Shown here: positions 52,690 to 60,749 of the stretch, one piece after another
Layout of the letters: each line of letters starts with the position of its first letter
Position numbering within the stretch: position 1 is the stretch's first letter
Source: Oscillospiraceae bacterium
GTDB lineage: Bacteria; Bacillota; Clostridia; Oscillospirales; Ruminococcaceae
NCBI GenBank assembly: GCA_017559185.1
Contig: JAFYSU010000007.1
Coordinates: 1-60,749, forward strand
Direction: 5' to 3'
Length of the DNA: 60,749 nucleotides
The notes under the pieces: model-generated
Told to the model about the DNA's origin: nothing
Database searches by the model: none
The model's input: the letters and a program-made list of their open reading frames with translations, nothing else
Translations under genes and position numbers: made by a program

Positions 52690-52956
52690 TGAAAAGTAGA
52701 GTAAGCAGTGAAAGACTTTACAGAGAATCCCTGTAAGCTGAGAGGGGATATTTCGGAAACTGCCGAAGATGGACTTGGAGCTGCACACCGAGGTCGAAAA
52801 AACGGCTAAGGCTGTGTCCGGGAACGCCCGTTACAGCGTCAGGGTATGAATGTACCCGATAAGGCTTTCACCCGTGAGGGAAAAGCGAACCAGAGGTGGT
52901 ACCACGAAGCGTTAGGCTCTCGTCCTCGGATTATCCGAAGACGAGGGCTTTTTTGT
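52690..52956 (+). promoter_or_regulatory. Methionine T-box leader
   Basis: A tRNA-sensing leader. Stem I includes AGAGAATCCCTG and GCTGAGAGGGGAT in the distal part, and the probable specifier codon ATG at 52769-52771 (GAAG-ATG-GAC), followed by a purine as usual. The T-box sequence GGTGGTACCACG is at 52895-52906 and pairs with the free tRNA 3' end. The terminator is a stem of CTCGTC(C)TCGGAT / ATCCGA(A)GACGAG ending in T6 (to 52955). Uncharged tRNA-Met would prevent termination, so metNIQ is induced by methionine starvation. Confidence 0.92.
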
Positions 52957-53012
52957 ATATCTAAAAAGACTCAAAGGCAAAAATATTTTTGGTAAAGAAA
53001 AGGTTGCGTAAC

Positions 53013-53759
53013 ATGATAAAGATAAACAATTTAACTAAAGTGTTCGACAGTGCCGATTCCGAGGTTACTGCACTTAAAGGAATTGACCTGCATGTACATA
53101 AAGGCGACATCTACGGCATTATCGGTATGAGCGGTGCGGGAAAATCCACATTGCTTCGCTGTATTGCTCTTTTGGAAAATCCAACCGAGGGCAGCATTGA
53201 AGTAAACGGAAGCGATATTTCTACACTTAAAGGCAAAGAGCTTATTCAGCACCGCAAACAGATTGGAGTTATATTCCAAGGCTACAATCTGCTCATGCAG
53301 CGTACAGTTAGGGACAATGTGGCTTTCCCACTGGAGCTTAGTAATGTAAGCAAGGAAGAGATTAAAAAAACTACCGACCGCTTGCTTGAAATAGTAGGTC
53401 TTGGCGATAAAGCCGACTTTTACCCATCGCAGCTTTCGGGCGGACAAAAACAGCGTGTGGCAATAGCTCGTGCGCTGGCAAACGACCCCAAAGTGCTTTT
53501 GTGTGACGAGCCTACATCCGCATTGGACTCACTCACCACAAAATCCATTTTGGAACTGCTTAAAGAAATCAACAAAAACCTTGGCGTAACAATAATAATA
53601 ATTACCCATGAAATAGGGGTTGTAAAATCCATATGCAATAAAGTAGCGGTAATCGACAGCGGTTCCTTTGTGGAAACCGGTGACACCAAAAAGATACTCA
53701 CCGACCCAGAAAGCCCGATTACTCGCCTGCTGCTTGGTATGACGGAGGTGAAAGGCTGA
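53013..53759 (+). CDS. metN: Methionine ABC transporter ATP-binding protein, short form
   Basis: A 248-residue ATPase. Walker A is GMSGAGKSTL, the Q-loop VIFQGYNLL, signature LSGGQKQR, and Walker B VLLCDEPTSALD. Usual MetN is about 340 residues with a C-terminal NIL/ACT-like domain that binds methionine and inhibits uptake; that domain is absent here. The substrate assignment rests on the Met T-box and the metI/metQ neighbours. The ATG at 53013 has AAAAGG upstream. The metI gene begins two bases after its stop. Confidence 0.9.
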   Translation: MIKINNLTKVFDSADSEVTALKGIDLHVHKGDIYGIIGMSGAGKSTLLRCIALLENPTEGSIEVNGSDISTLKGKELIQHRKQIGVIFQGYNLLMQRTVRDNVAFPLELSNVSKEEIKKTTDRLLEIVGLGDKADFYPSQLSGGQKQRVAIARALANDPKVLLCDEPTSALDSLTTKSILELLKEINKNLGVTIIIITHEIGVVKSICNKVAVIDSGSFVETGDTKKILTDPESPITRLLLGMTEVKG

Positions 53760-53760
53760 T

Positions 53761-54429
53761 ATGTTGGATTTGCTCATTCAAAACAAAGACATGTTTTTGC
53801 AGGGAACATGGGAATCGCTTTACATGACAGTGTTTTCCACCTTCTTTGCTTATCTTATAGGACTTCCGTTGGGCATATGGGTATACACTTCTGCTCCGGG
53901 CGGAATTGCTCCAGCACCAAAAACAAACACCGTTCTTGGCTGGATAATTAACATTGGCCGTTCGATACCGTTCATTATTTTGATGGTTGCGCTTATTCCG
54001 TTTACACGAATGGTAGTTGGAAAAAGCATTGGGCCTACAGCAGCTTGCGTTTCGCTCATAGTTGCGGCTGCACCGTTTGTTGCAAGACTTGTGGAAACTT
54101 CCCTTGAAGAACTTGACGGCGGCGTTATTGAAGCGGCAAAAACCATGGGTGCTACAAACAAGCAGATAATCCTTAAGGTGCTGCTGCCCGAGTCCATACC
54201 TTCGTTGGTTCGCGGACTTTCCATTTCCACAATCGCACTGATTGGTTATTCCGCAATGGCGGGTGCTGTTGGCGGCGGCGGTTTGGGTGATATTGCAATC
54301 CGCTACGGTTACCACCGCTATCAGCAGGGAATAATGATAATCACAATTATTCTGCTGGTTATAATAGTTCAAATTATCCAGTGCCTGTTTAACTTCATCG
54401 CACGCAAAATTGACAAACGAACCATTTAG
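53761..54429 (+). CDS. metI: Methionine ABC transporter permease
   Basis: A 222-residue permease with five helices. The EAA loop that docks the ATPase is GGVIEAAKTMGATNKQII near residue 120. It is of normal MetI length and follows metN directly, with GGAGG in the metN 3' end serving as ribosome site. It is separated from metQ by about 95 nt. Confidence 0.93.
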   Translation: MLDLLIQNKDMFLQGTWESLYMTVFSTFFAYLIGLPLGIWVYTSAPGGIAPAPKTNTVLGWIINIGRSIPFIILMVALIPFTRMVVGKSIGPTAACVSLIVAAAPFVARLVETSLEELDGGVIEAAKTMGATNKQIILKVLLPESIPSLVRGLSISTIALIGYSAMAGAVGGGGLGDIAIRYGYHRYQQGIMIITIILLVIIVQIIQCLFNFIARKIDKRTI

Positions 54430-54525
54430 CGAATATTTCCTGCCCAATGCTTGACTGCAGCAGTATTGGTAAGGAATTACGCAGATGATATAAATTAAAA
54501 AATTCAAAGAAAAGAGGAAATAATT

Positions 54526-55389
54526 ATGAACCTGAAAAAATATCTTGCTGTATCCCTGTCCGCTGCTATGCTCGTTTCCTTTGCTGCTTGCGGCGGCAAA
54601 ACCGAAGAAGCTGCTCCTGCCGAAACACCTGCTGAAGGCGCTGCTGTTGTTTTGAAAGTAGGCGCATCTCCTGCACCACATGCTGAAATTCTTGAAGCTG
54701 CTCGTCCATTGCTGGAAGAACAGGGCATCACACTGGAAGTTATTGAGTTTACCGACTATGTAATGCCAAACACCGCACTTAACGAAGGCGATTTGGACGC
54801 TAACTACTTCCAGCACGAACCATACCTGCTGGACTTCAACAAAAACAACGGTACCGAGCTCAGCACAGCTGCTGCTATTCACTACGAACCACTGAGCGTT
54901 TACGCAGGCAAATCCAGCGACCTTGCTAACCTTGCTGACGGTGCTTCCATTGCAGTTCCAAACGACACCACCAACGAAGCTCGTGCATTGCAGCTGCTTC
55001 AGGCAAACGGCATCATCACCCTTAAAGAGGGCGTTGGTCTGGAAGCTACCAAAAACGATATCGTTGAAAATCCAAAGAATGTTGAAATCGTTGAAATGGA
55101 AGCTGCACAGCTGCCAAGAACACTTGAAGATGTTGACTTCGCTGTAATCAACGGCAACTATGCTCTTGAAGCAGGCGTAACAGACAAAGTTGTTCTGGAC
55201 GCTGAAGGCAAAGCTGTTTCCGAAGCTTCCGACTCCGAAGGGGCTACAACATTCGGCAACATCGTTGCAGTAAGAACAGGCGACGAAGAACGCCCAGAAA
55301 TCAAAGCTCTGAACGAAGCTTTGAAATCCGAAACCGTTAAAAACTTCATCAACGAAAAATACAACGGTCTGGTAGTTCCACTGTTCTAA
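54526..55389 (+). CDS. metQ: Methionine-binding lipoprotein
   Basis: A 287-residue NlpA/MetQ-type substrate-binding lipoprotein. Lipobox SFAAC with C22 and an Ala/Glu/Pro linker are followed by LKVGASPAPHAEILEAARPLL and the segment LDANYFQHEPYLLDFN, typical of MetQ. The codon use is strongly biased, as expected for an abundant binding protein. AAAGAGG precedes the ATG. The operon ends with a strong terminator. Confidence 0.95.
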   Translation: MNLKKYLAVSLSAAMLVSFAACGGKTEEAAPAETPAEGAAVVLKVGASPAPHAEILEAARPLLEEQGITLEVIEFTDYVMPNTALNEGDLDANYFQHEPYLLDFNKNNGTELSTAAAIHYEPLSVYAGKSSDLANLADGASIAVPNDTTNEARALQLLQANGIITLKEGVGLEATKNDIVENPKNVEIVEMEAAQLPRTLEDVDFAVINGNYALEAGVTDKVVLDAEGKAVSEASDSEGATTFGNIVAVRTGDEERPEIKALNEALKSETVKNFINEKYNGLVVPLF

Positions 55390-55404
55390 TAGTTTTTAAG
55401 CATT

Positions 55405-55438
55405 AAAAATCCTCTCTGTTTCGGCAGAGAGGATTTTT
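55405..55438 (+). terminator. Rho-independent terminator of metNIQ
   Basis: Stem AAAAATCCTCTCTG / CAGAGAGGATTTTT, loop TTTCGG. Confidence 0.9.
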
Positions 55439-55486
55439 GGTGCACAAATTTACATTGATGCAGAGTTGCGGATAAAAACAAGTAAA

Positions 55487-55515
55487 TAGACAATACAAGT
55501 AAAGAATGTTAAAAT
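55487..55515 (+). promoter_or_regulatory. Sigma-A type promoter for the YeiH gene
   Basis: TAGACA (55487-55492), 17-nt spacer, TAAAAT (55510-55515). Confidence 0.55.
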
Positions 55516-55549
55516 CAAAGAATTAATAATATTTGGAGGATAAAAGTGA

Positions 55550-56566
55550 ATGCATAAAAAAATGTTAAATGTCGTGCCGGGCTTTGCATTGGCTTTATTA
55601 ATTGCTGCAGCAGCAAAATACATCGAAAGCCTTTTGCCAATACATCTTATAGGAGCATCGGTAATAGCTTTGTTTTTGGGTATGGCTGTAAATCATTTTT
55701 TCAAGCCTTCCAAAATGATTGCGCAGGGGCTTAAATTTACATCAAAAAGAGTGCTTAAATTTGCAATTGTACTTTTAGGGGCATCACTCAGCATAGGGAC
55801 TATTTTGCAGGTCGGCAGGATGTCGCTCACCGTTATGGTGTTTACACTGCTTACCTGTTTTGGTGGCGGATACTTTGTGGGCAAGGCTTTGGGACTTAAC
55901 TGGAAGCTTTCCAACCTTATTTCGGCAGGAACAGGTATATGCGGCGGTTCGGCAATTGCGGCAATTGCTCCCGTTATCGAAGCCGAGGACAGCGACATTG
56001 CCTACGCCATGTCCGCTACATTTTTGTTTGACATGGCAATGATACTGCTGTTCCCTGTAATGGGACATGCTTTGGGGCTTAGTGACATGGCGTACGGCTT
56101 GTGGGCAGGAACTGCGGTTAACGATACCTCCAGTGTTGTTGCGGCAGGCTATGCCTATTCAGAAGCGGCGGGAGACTTTGCCACAATGGTAAAGCTTACC
56201 AGAACCCTTGCAATAATTCCTACCGTATTGATATTTGCAATGATACAGGCAAATATCAAGAAAAAACAAGCAGCTACCGACGGTGCGGCAAAGGTTAGTG
56301 TAATATCGCTTTTTCCATGGTTTATTGCAGGCTTTTTGGCAATGGCTGCGGCAAACAGCTTGGGACTTATTCCGCAGACAGTAGCGGCTGCGGCAAAATC
56401 AACAAGCAAGTTTTTAATGGTAGCGGCACTTGCGGCAATAGGTATGAATACAGGACATAAGGAAATGAAAAAGTCGGGCTTTGCACCAATGGTACATGGT
56501 TTCATAATTTCCGCACTGGTGGTTATAGTTGCAATTGCTGTGGAATATTTCATGGGTTTGGTTTGA
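55550..56566 (+). CDS. YeiH family putative sulfate/anion exporter
   Basis: A 338-residue membrane protein of the UPF0324/YeiH family with about ten helices. Conserved segments are TGICGGSAIAAIAPVIEA, GLWAGTAVNDTSSVVAAG and VKLTRTLAIIPTVL. The family is annotated as putative sulfate exporters, with weak experimental support. GGAGG precedes the ATG. It follows the methionine uptake operon but has its own promoter, so any sulfur-metabolism link is only suggestive. Confidence 0.85.
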   Translation: MHKKMLNVVPGFALALLIAAAAKYIESLLPIHLIGASVIALFLGMAVNHFFKPSKMIAQGLKFTSKRVLKFAIVLLGASLSIGTILQVGRMSLTVMVFTLLTCFGGGYFVGKALGLNWKLSNLISAGTGICGGSAIAAIAPVIEAEDSDIAYAMSATFLFDMAMILLFPVMGHALGLSDMAYGLWAGTAVNDTSSVVAAGYAYSEAAGDFATMVKLTRTLAIIPTVLIFAMIQANIKKKQAATDGAAKVSVISLFPWFIAGFLAMAAANSLGLIPQTVAAAAKSTSKFLMVAALAAIGMNTGHKEMKKSGFAPMVHGFIISALVVIVAIAVEYFMGLV

Positions 56567-56630
56567 TTAGGTAATGGGACAGACTCTACTTGTACGGTGG
56601 CTGAGGTATAACATAAGTCTGAATAAGATG

Positions 56631-56663
56631 AAAAAGAACTGTGTTTACTGCACAGTTCTTTTT
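56631..56663 (+). terminator. Rho-independent terminator after the YeiH gene
   Basis: Stem AAAAAGAACTGTG / CACAGTTCTTTTT, loop TTTACTG. The rest of the 275-nt gap to purL is AT-rich; no purine riboswitch was recognised. Confidence 0.85.
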
Positions 56664-56841
56664 ATATAGTAAGACTTTTGGAAAAACTGTGTTTAACTTA
56701 TGGTGCAAAAATACGAAATTCGTGTCAGAGGTAGAAATAATGACAAAAGGACTTGTGATTTTTCATTATTCGTATTAGTATTAAAGTAGTGTATTTTGTT
56801 TTCTTATAAATGATATAAATAATAAACAGGAGCGTGAGCCC

Positions 56842-59800
56842 ATGGCAGTTTATCGTATTTATGTAGAGAAAAAGCCTGAATTTGCTGTTGAAGCAGCAGG
56901 GATTTTGGCGGATATCCGTTCTACCTTGGGAATTGAAAGTGTTAAAAATGTAAGAATGCTGAACCGCTATGACCTTGAGGACATTGACGGTGCAGATTTT
57001 GAAATGGCAAAAAACACTATTCTTTCCGAACCACAGGTAGATGTGACCTATGCCGAGCTGCCACAGCCGGCTGAAGGTCGAGTTTTTGCTGTTGAATTCC
57101 TGCCAGGTCAGTTTGACCAGCGTGCAGATTCCTGCGAAGTTTGTATTCAGCTTGCAACAGGAAAAGAACGCCCAACCTGCCGTACAGCAAGAGTTTACAT
57201 TTTGGAGGGCAGTATTTCCGACGAGGATTACGCAAAAGTAATGCGTTCCCTTATCAACCCAATCGAAAGCCGAGAAGCATCTCTTGAAGAAGCAAAAACC
57301 CTTAAAGTAAACTATGAGCTGCCTGACAGTGTTGAAACTGTTGAAGGCTTTATTGCTTTGGATGAAGCACAGCTTGCTGCATTTATTAAAGAAAAAGGCT
57401 TGGCAATGGATATTGACGATATTCGTTTCTGTCAGGCTTACTTCCGCGATACCGAAAAACGCGACCCTACCATTACCGAAGTTAAAATGGTAGATACATA
57501 CTGGAGTGACCACTGCCGTCACACCACCTTCGGCACCAATATTGACAGTGTTGATATTGCAAGCGACTTGGTGCGTGACAGCTACGGCAGATACTTGAAA
57601 CTGCGTGAAAAACTTTATGCAGGAAAAGACAAGCCAATCTGTCTTATGGATATGGCTTGCATCGGTGCAAAAGCACTTAAAGCACAGGGCATGCTGCCTG
57701 ATTTGGACGAGTCCGAAGAAATCAACGCTTGCTCTGTAAAAATTACAGTTGATGTAAACGGCAGCGACGAAGAATGGCTGCTCATGTTCAAAAACGAAAC
57801 ACACAACCACCCAACCGAAATCGAACCTTTCGGCGGTGCTGCTACCTGTCTTGGCGGTGCTATTCGTGACCCGCTGTCCGGCAGAAGCTATGTATATCAG
57901 GCAATGCGTGTAACAGGTGCGGCTGACCCGCTGACACCATTCGAAAATACCCTTGCAGGCAAACTGCCTCAGCGTAAAATTGTTACAACAGCAGCTGCAG
58001 GTTACAGCTCCTACGGCAACCAGATTGGTCTTGCAACAGGCTTGGTAAAAGAAATTTATCACCCAAACTATGTAGCTAAGCGTATGGAAATCGGTGCTGT
58101 TGTCGGTGCTGCTCCTGCTCGCAATGTAGTTCGTGAATGTCCTGCTGCGGGGGATAAAATTATCCTGCTTGGCGGTAAAACAGGTCGTGACGGCTGCGGC
58201 GGTGCAACAGGTTCTTCCAAATCCCACACCAACGAATCCCTCACATCCTGCGGTGCCGAGGTTCAGAAGGGTAATGCTCCAGAAGAACGCAAAATTCAGC
58301 GTCTGTTCCGCAACGGTGAAGTTACCCGTATGATTAAACGCTGCAACGACTTTGGTGCAGGCGGGGTTTCTGTTTCCATTGGTGAATTGGCAGACGGTCT
58401 TGTTATCGAACTGGATGCTGTTCCAAAGAAATATGAAGGTCTTGACGGTACTGAGCTTGCTATCAGTGAATCTCAGGAAAGAATGTCCGTTTGCGTAGCA
58501 CCTGAAAATGTTGAACGCTTCCTTGCTGAAGCAGACAAAGAAAACCTGCAGGCAACCGTTGTTGCAACCGTTACCGAAGAAGCTCGCCTTGTAATGAACT
58601 GGAAAGGAAAAACAATTGTTGACCTTTCTCGTGAATTCCTTTCCTCCAACGGTGCGGTTAAACACACAACCGTAAGCATTCCTGATGCTAAGGTTGACAC
58701 CTGCCACTATAAACTTACAAACGACAAAGCAGGCTTTACTGCACTGCTTTCCGACTTGAATGTATGCTCGCAGAAAGGTCTTGTTGAGCGTTTTGACTCC
58801 ACCATTGGTGCAGGCACAGTTCTTATGCCTTACGGCGGTGCAAGCCAGACTACCGAAACACAGGCAATGGCTGCAAAAATTCCTGTACTGGGCGGTGATA
58901 CAACAACCTGCTCCGTTATGGCATACGGCTTTAACCCATACATTTCCGAACAGAGCACATACCACGGTGCTGTTTTGGCAGTTATCGAATCCGTTGCTAA
59001 GCTTATTGCAGTGGGTGGTAACCGTCAGAAATGCTGGTTGTCCTTCCAGGAATATTTTGAACGCTTGAAAAATGACCCTACTCGTTGGGGCAAGCCAATG
59101 GCAGCTCTGCTTGGTGCGCTTGATGCTCAAATGAACCTGTGCTGCGGTGCTATCGGCGGTAAAGACTCCATGTCCGGTACATTTGAAAATATTGATGTTC
59201 CGCCAACATTGGTGTCCTTTGCAATTTGTGCATCCAAAACAGACCAGATTATTTCCCCTGAATTCAAAAAAGCAGGCAGCCGTTTGTACCTGCTTGCTCC
59301 TGAATACAAAAACGGTATGCCGGACTTTGTAAGTGTAAATGTAGTGCTTGACGAAATGCAGGCACTTATACACAGCGGCAAAGTTCTTTCCTGTTGGGCT
59401 CTTACCGCAGGCGGTGTTGCCGAAGCAGTTTGCAAAATGAGCTTTGGTAACGGTATTGGTGCTAAACTTACAGCAAATCTTGACGAAGCAACACTCTTTA
59501 ACGGAATTACAGGCGGCTTTGTGTTCGAAGCAAGCGAAGACATTAAAACTCTTGCATCCGTTATCGGGGAAACTACCTCTGAACCTGCAATCACCCTTTC
59601 CACAGGCGAAGTTCTTGCTCTGGATGAGCTGTACAAAGTATGGAGCGGTAAGCTGGAAAGCGTATTCCCAAGCATTGTACCTCACGGTGATGAAAAACCT
59701 GAAGTATTCAACTTCAAGGCAGACTCTTACGCAGCACCTGCAATCAAAACTGCTCGTCCAAGAGTTCTCATCCCTGTATTCCCTGGTACAAACTGCGAAT

Positions 59801-60555
59801 TCGACACTGCTCGTGCATTCGAAAAAGCAGGTGCACAGCCTGAAATTCTGGTTATTAAAAACCTTACCGCAGCTCATATCTCCGAATCTGTTGAAGCTGT
59901 TAAAAATGCAATTGCAAACAGCCAGATTATTGCTCTGCCGGGTGGCTTCTCCGGTGGGGACGAGCCTGACGGTTCCGCTAAATACATCGTTTCCTTCTTC
60001 CGCAACCCTGCACTTACCGAAGAAATCCATAAACTGCTCCAGCAGCGTGACGGCTTGATGTGCGGTATCTGCAACGGCTTCCAGGCACTCATTAAACTTG
60101 GTCTGGTTCCTTACGGCAAAATCATCGAAACCGATGACACATGCCCAACACTCACCTTTAACAAAATCGGTCGTCATCAGTCCGGTTTGGTTAGAACCCG
60201 TGTGGCTTCCAACAAGTCCCCATGGCTCATGCATACACAGCCCGGTGACATCCACACAATTGCTATCTCTCACGGTGAGGGCCGCTTTGTTGCTGACGAA
60301 AAACTGGTTGCACAGCTTGCTGCTAACGGCCAGATTGCAACCCAGTATGTTGACGAAAAAGGTCAGCCAACAATGGATATTCGCTTCAATCCAAACGGTT
60401 CTGTTCATGCTATCGAGGGTATTACATCCCCAGACGGCAGAGTATTCGGTAAAATGGGTCATACCGAGCGTTTTGCAGGCGACCTTTACCTGAATGTTCC
60501 GGGCGAAAAATTCCAGCCAATCTTCAAAGGTGCTGTTGACTACTTCACCAAATAA
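56842..60555 (+). CDS. purL: Phosphoribosylformylglycinamidine synthase, single-chain (large PurL)
   Basis: A 1237-residue enzyme for step four of purine synthesis, ATP- and glutamine-dependent conversion of FGAR to FGAM. The N-terminal PurS-like region is followed by two AIR-synthase-like halves (DTYWSDHCRHTTFGTN, KNETHNHPTEIEPFGGAATC, and a second around PVLGGDTTTCSV). A C-terminal class I glutaminase domain follows, with VFPGTNCEFDTARAF and the nucleophile C1077 in CGICNGFQ. Many Firmicutes use separate PurS, PurQ and PurL; the fused form is common in Clostridia. AGGAGC precedes the ATG. Codon bias suggests strong expression. No other pur gene is in view. Confidence 0.95.
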   Translation: MAVYRIYVEKKPEFAVEAAGILADIRSTLGIESVKNVRMLNRYDLEDIDGADFEMAKNTILSEPQVDVTYAELPQPAEGRVFAVEFLPGQFDQRADSCEVCIQLATGKERPTCRTARVYILEGSISDEDYAKVMRSLINPIESREASLEEAKTLKVNYELPDSVETVEGFIALDEAQLAAFIKEKGLAMDIDDIRFCQAYFRDTEKRDPTITEVKMVDTYWSDHCRHTTFGTNIDSVDIASDLVRDSYGRYLKLREKLYAGKDKPICLMDMACIGAKALKAQGMLPDLDESEEINACSVKITVDVNGSDEEWLLMFKNETHNHPTEIEPFGGAATCLGGAIRDPLSGRSYVYQAMRVTGAADPLTPFENTLAGKLPQRKIVTTAAAGYSSYGNQIGLATGLVKEIYHPNYVAKRMEIGAVVGAAPARNVVRECPAAGDKIILLGGKTGRDGCGGATGSSKSHTNESLTSCGAEVQKGNAPEERKIQRLFRNGEVTRMIKRCNDFGAGGVSVSIGELADGLVIELDAVPKKYEGLDGTELAISESQERMSVCVAPENVERFLAEADKENLQATVVATVTEEARLVMNWKGKTIVDLSREFLSSNGAVKHTTVSIPDAKVDTCHYKLTNDKAGFTALLSDLNVCSQKGLVERFDSTIGAGTVLMPYGGASQTTETQAMAAKIPVLGGDTTTCSVMAYGFNPYISEQSTYHGAVLAVIESVAKLIAVGGNRQKCWLSFQEYFERLKNDPTRWGKPMAALLGALDAQMNLCCGAIGGKDSMSGTFENIDVPPTLVSFAICASKTDQIISPEFKKAGSRLYLLAPEYKNGMPDFVSVNVVLDEMQALIHSGKVLSCWALTAGGVAEAVCKMSFGNGIGAKLTANLDEATLFNGITGGFVFEASEDIKTLASVIGETTSEPAITLSTGEVLALDELYKVWSGKLESVFPSIVPHGDEKPEVFNFKADSYAAPAIKTARPRVLIPVFPGTNCEFDTARAFEKAGAQPEILVIKNLTAAHISESVEAVKNAIANSQIIALPGGFSGGDEPDGSAKYIVSFFRNPALTEEIHKLLQQRDGLMCGICNGFQALIKLGLVPYGKIIETDDTCPTLTFNKIGRHQSGLVRTRVASNKSPWLMHTQPGDIHTIAISHGEGRFVADEKLVAQLAANGQIATQYVDEKGQPTMDIRFNPNGSVHAIEGITSPDGRVFGKMGHTERFAGDLYLNVPGEKFQPIFKGAVDYFTK

Positions 60556-60579
60556 GCTTTTTAATAAAGCACAAATTAA

Positions 60580-60611
60580 AGGGCAAGCCGTACGGCTTGC
60601 CCTGCGTTTTT
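60580..60611 (+). terminator. Rho-independent terminator after purL
   Basis: Perfect stem GGGCAAGCC / GGCTTGCCC with loop GTAC, then TGCGTTTTT. Confidence 0.85.
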
Positions 60612-60701
60612 ATTGAAAAAATTAAAATTTTTTTCACTTTTACACTGATTTACACCCACCTCCTGTGATATAGTTAAACTACAGAAAGTAAGGCAGAAAA
60701 A

Positions 60702-60747
60702 CTAAAAAGGGACGAACACGAGCATTTAGTGCGGTGTTCGTCCCTTT
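60702..60747 (-). terminator. Terminator of a leftward gene beyond the right edge
   Basis: Stem AAAGGGACGAACAC / GTGTTCGTCCCTTT. Read leftward it is followed by TTTTTAGTTTTT, so it most likely ends a minus-strand transcript entering from the right. Confidence 0.7.
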
Positions 60748-60749
60748 GC

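Noticed and set aside
52660..53012. SAM (S-box) riboswitch upstream of metNIQ
   Set aside because: The leader contains the T-box GGTGGTACCACG sequence, a Stem I with an ATG specifier and a T-box style terminator; S-box core motifs are absent.
56567..56841. Purine or PurR-type element upstream of purL
   Set aside because: No purine-aptamer core and no clear PurBox pair was recognised in this gap; only a terminator of the upstream gene.
56725..60462. A 1245-codon open frame on the minus strand
   Set aside because: It is the exact antisense of purL, rich in Cys, Phe and Asn as expected of a shadow frame, with no family resemblance and no ribosome site. purL on the plus strand is unmistakable.
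1..60749. CRISPR arrays, insertion sequences, prophage or integrative elements
   Set aside because: No direct-repeat array, transposase, integrase or tRNA-linked attachment site was seen; all large frames are accounted for by chromosomal families.

Overview
The window reads as chromosome of an endospore-forming, low-to-mid-GC anaerobic Firmicute, most likely class Clostridia and perhaps an Oscillospirales/Ruminococcaceae-type gut organism. The class is inferred from SpoIIID, a SpoIIQ-like LytM protein, a BofC-like protein, T-box and yybP-ykoY RNA control, iron-sulfur type two-subunit serine dehydratase and strong AGGAGG ribosome sites; the family-level guess is weaker. No rRNA, tRNA, CRISPR array, prophage or insertion sequence was recognised. 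Almost every gene is housekeeping or envelope/sporulation related.

Left part (1-17 kb): mostly minus-strand genes. These are a PLP enzyme of the aluminium-resistance/methionine gamma-lyase family, a small P-loop protein, a D,D-carboxypeptidase, ispE, an aminotransferase, TspO, a pair of half-size TauE/SafE transporters and spoIIID with a sigma-E-like promoter. They are followed by a CpXC protein, NADH pyrophosphatase, a G5/3D-domain wall protein, a SpoIIQ-like protein, ppk1, sdaAA/sdaAB and prmA.

Middle (17-34.5 kb): a BofC-like protein, a class A PBP, a DUF5714 protein, a MATE exporter, mtaB with a VanY-type lipoprotein and rsmE, and a second D,D-carboxypeptidase whose KTG box reads KLG. 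Then come a lipoprotein, an NhaC-type antiporter, two GNAT genes, two translationally coupled M42 aminopeptidases and murD.

Right part (34.5-60.7 kb): nearly all plus-strand. It holds rplM-rpsI with a probable L13 leader, a candidate small structured RNA, a tiny Ala/Glu lipoprotein, a short CapD-like epimerase (minus), corA behind an unusual leader, murA, and a CDF transporter. These are followed by two Na+/Ca2+-exchanger-like genes behind a yybP-ykoY (Mn2+) riboswitch, gltX, trpS, trmK-nif3 family, rqcH, cca, exoA, a methionine T-box with metNIQ, a YeiH transporter and a single-chain purL.

Most notable: the corA leader (about 38113-38362) has its own consensus promoter and encodes a 22-residue peptide starting M-N-P-D-P-T, very like the E. 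coli MgtL leader (M-E-P-D-P-T) that senses low Mg2+ by destabilising the translating ribosome. It is followed by a TAATG-coupled second mini-ORF and a hairpin next to the corA ribosome site. Also notable is a roughly 165-nt transcript unit at 35986-36150 with a consensus promoter, a 32-bp perfect palindrome, two hairpins presenting the same UGCCCG loop, and a terminator.
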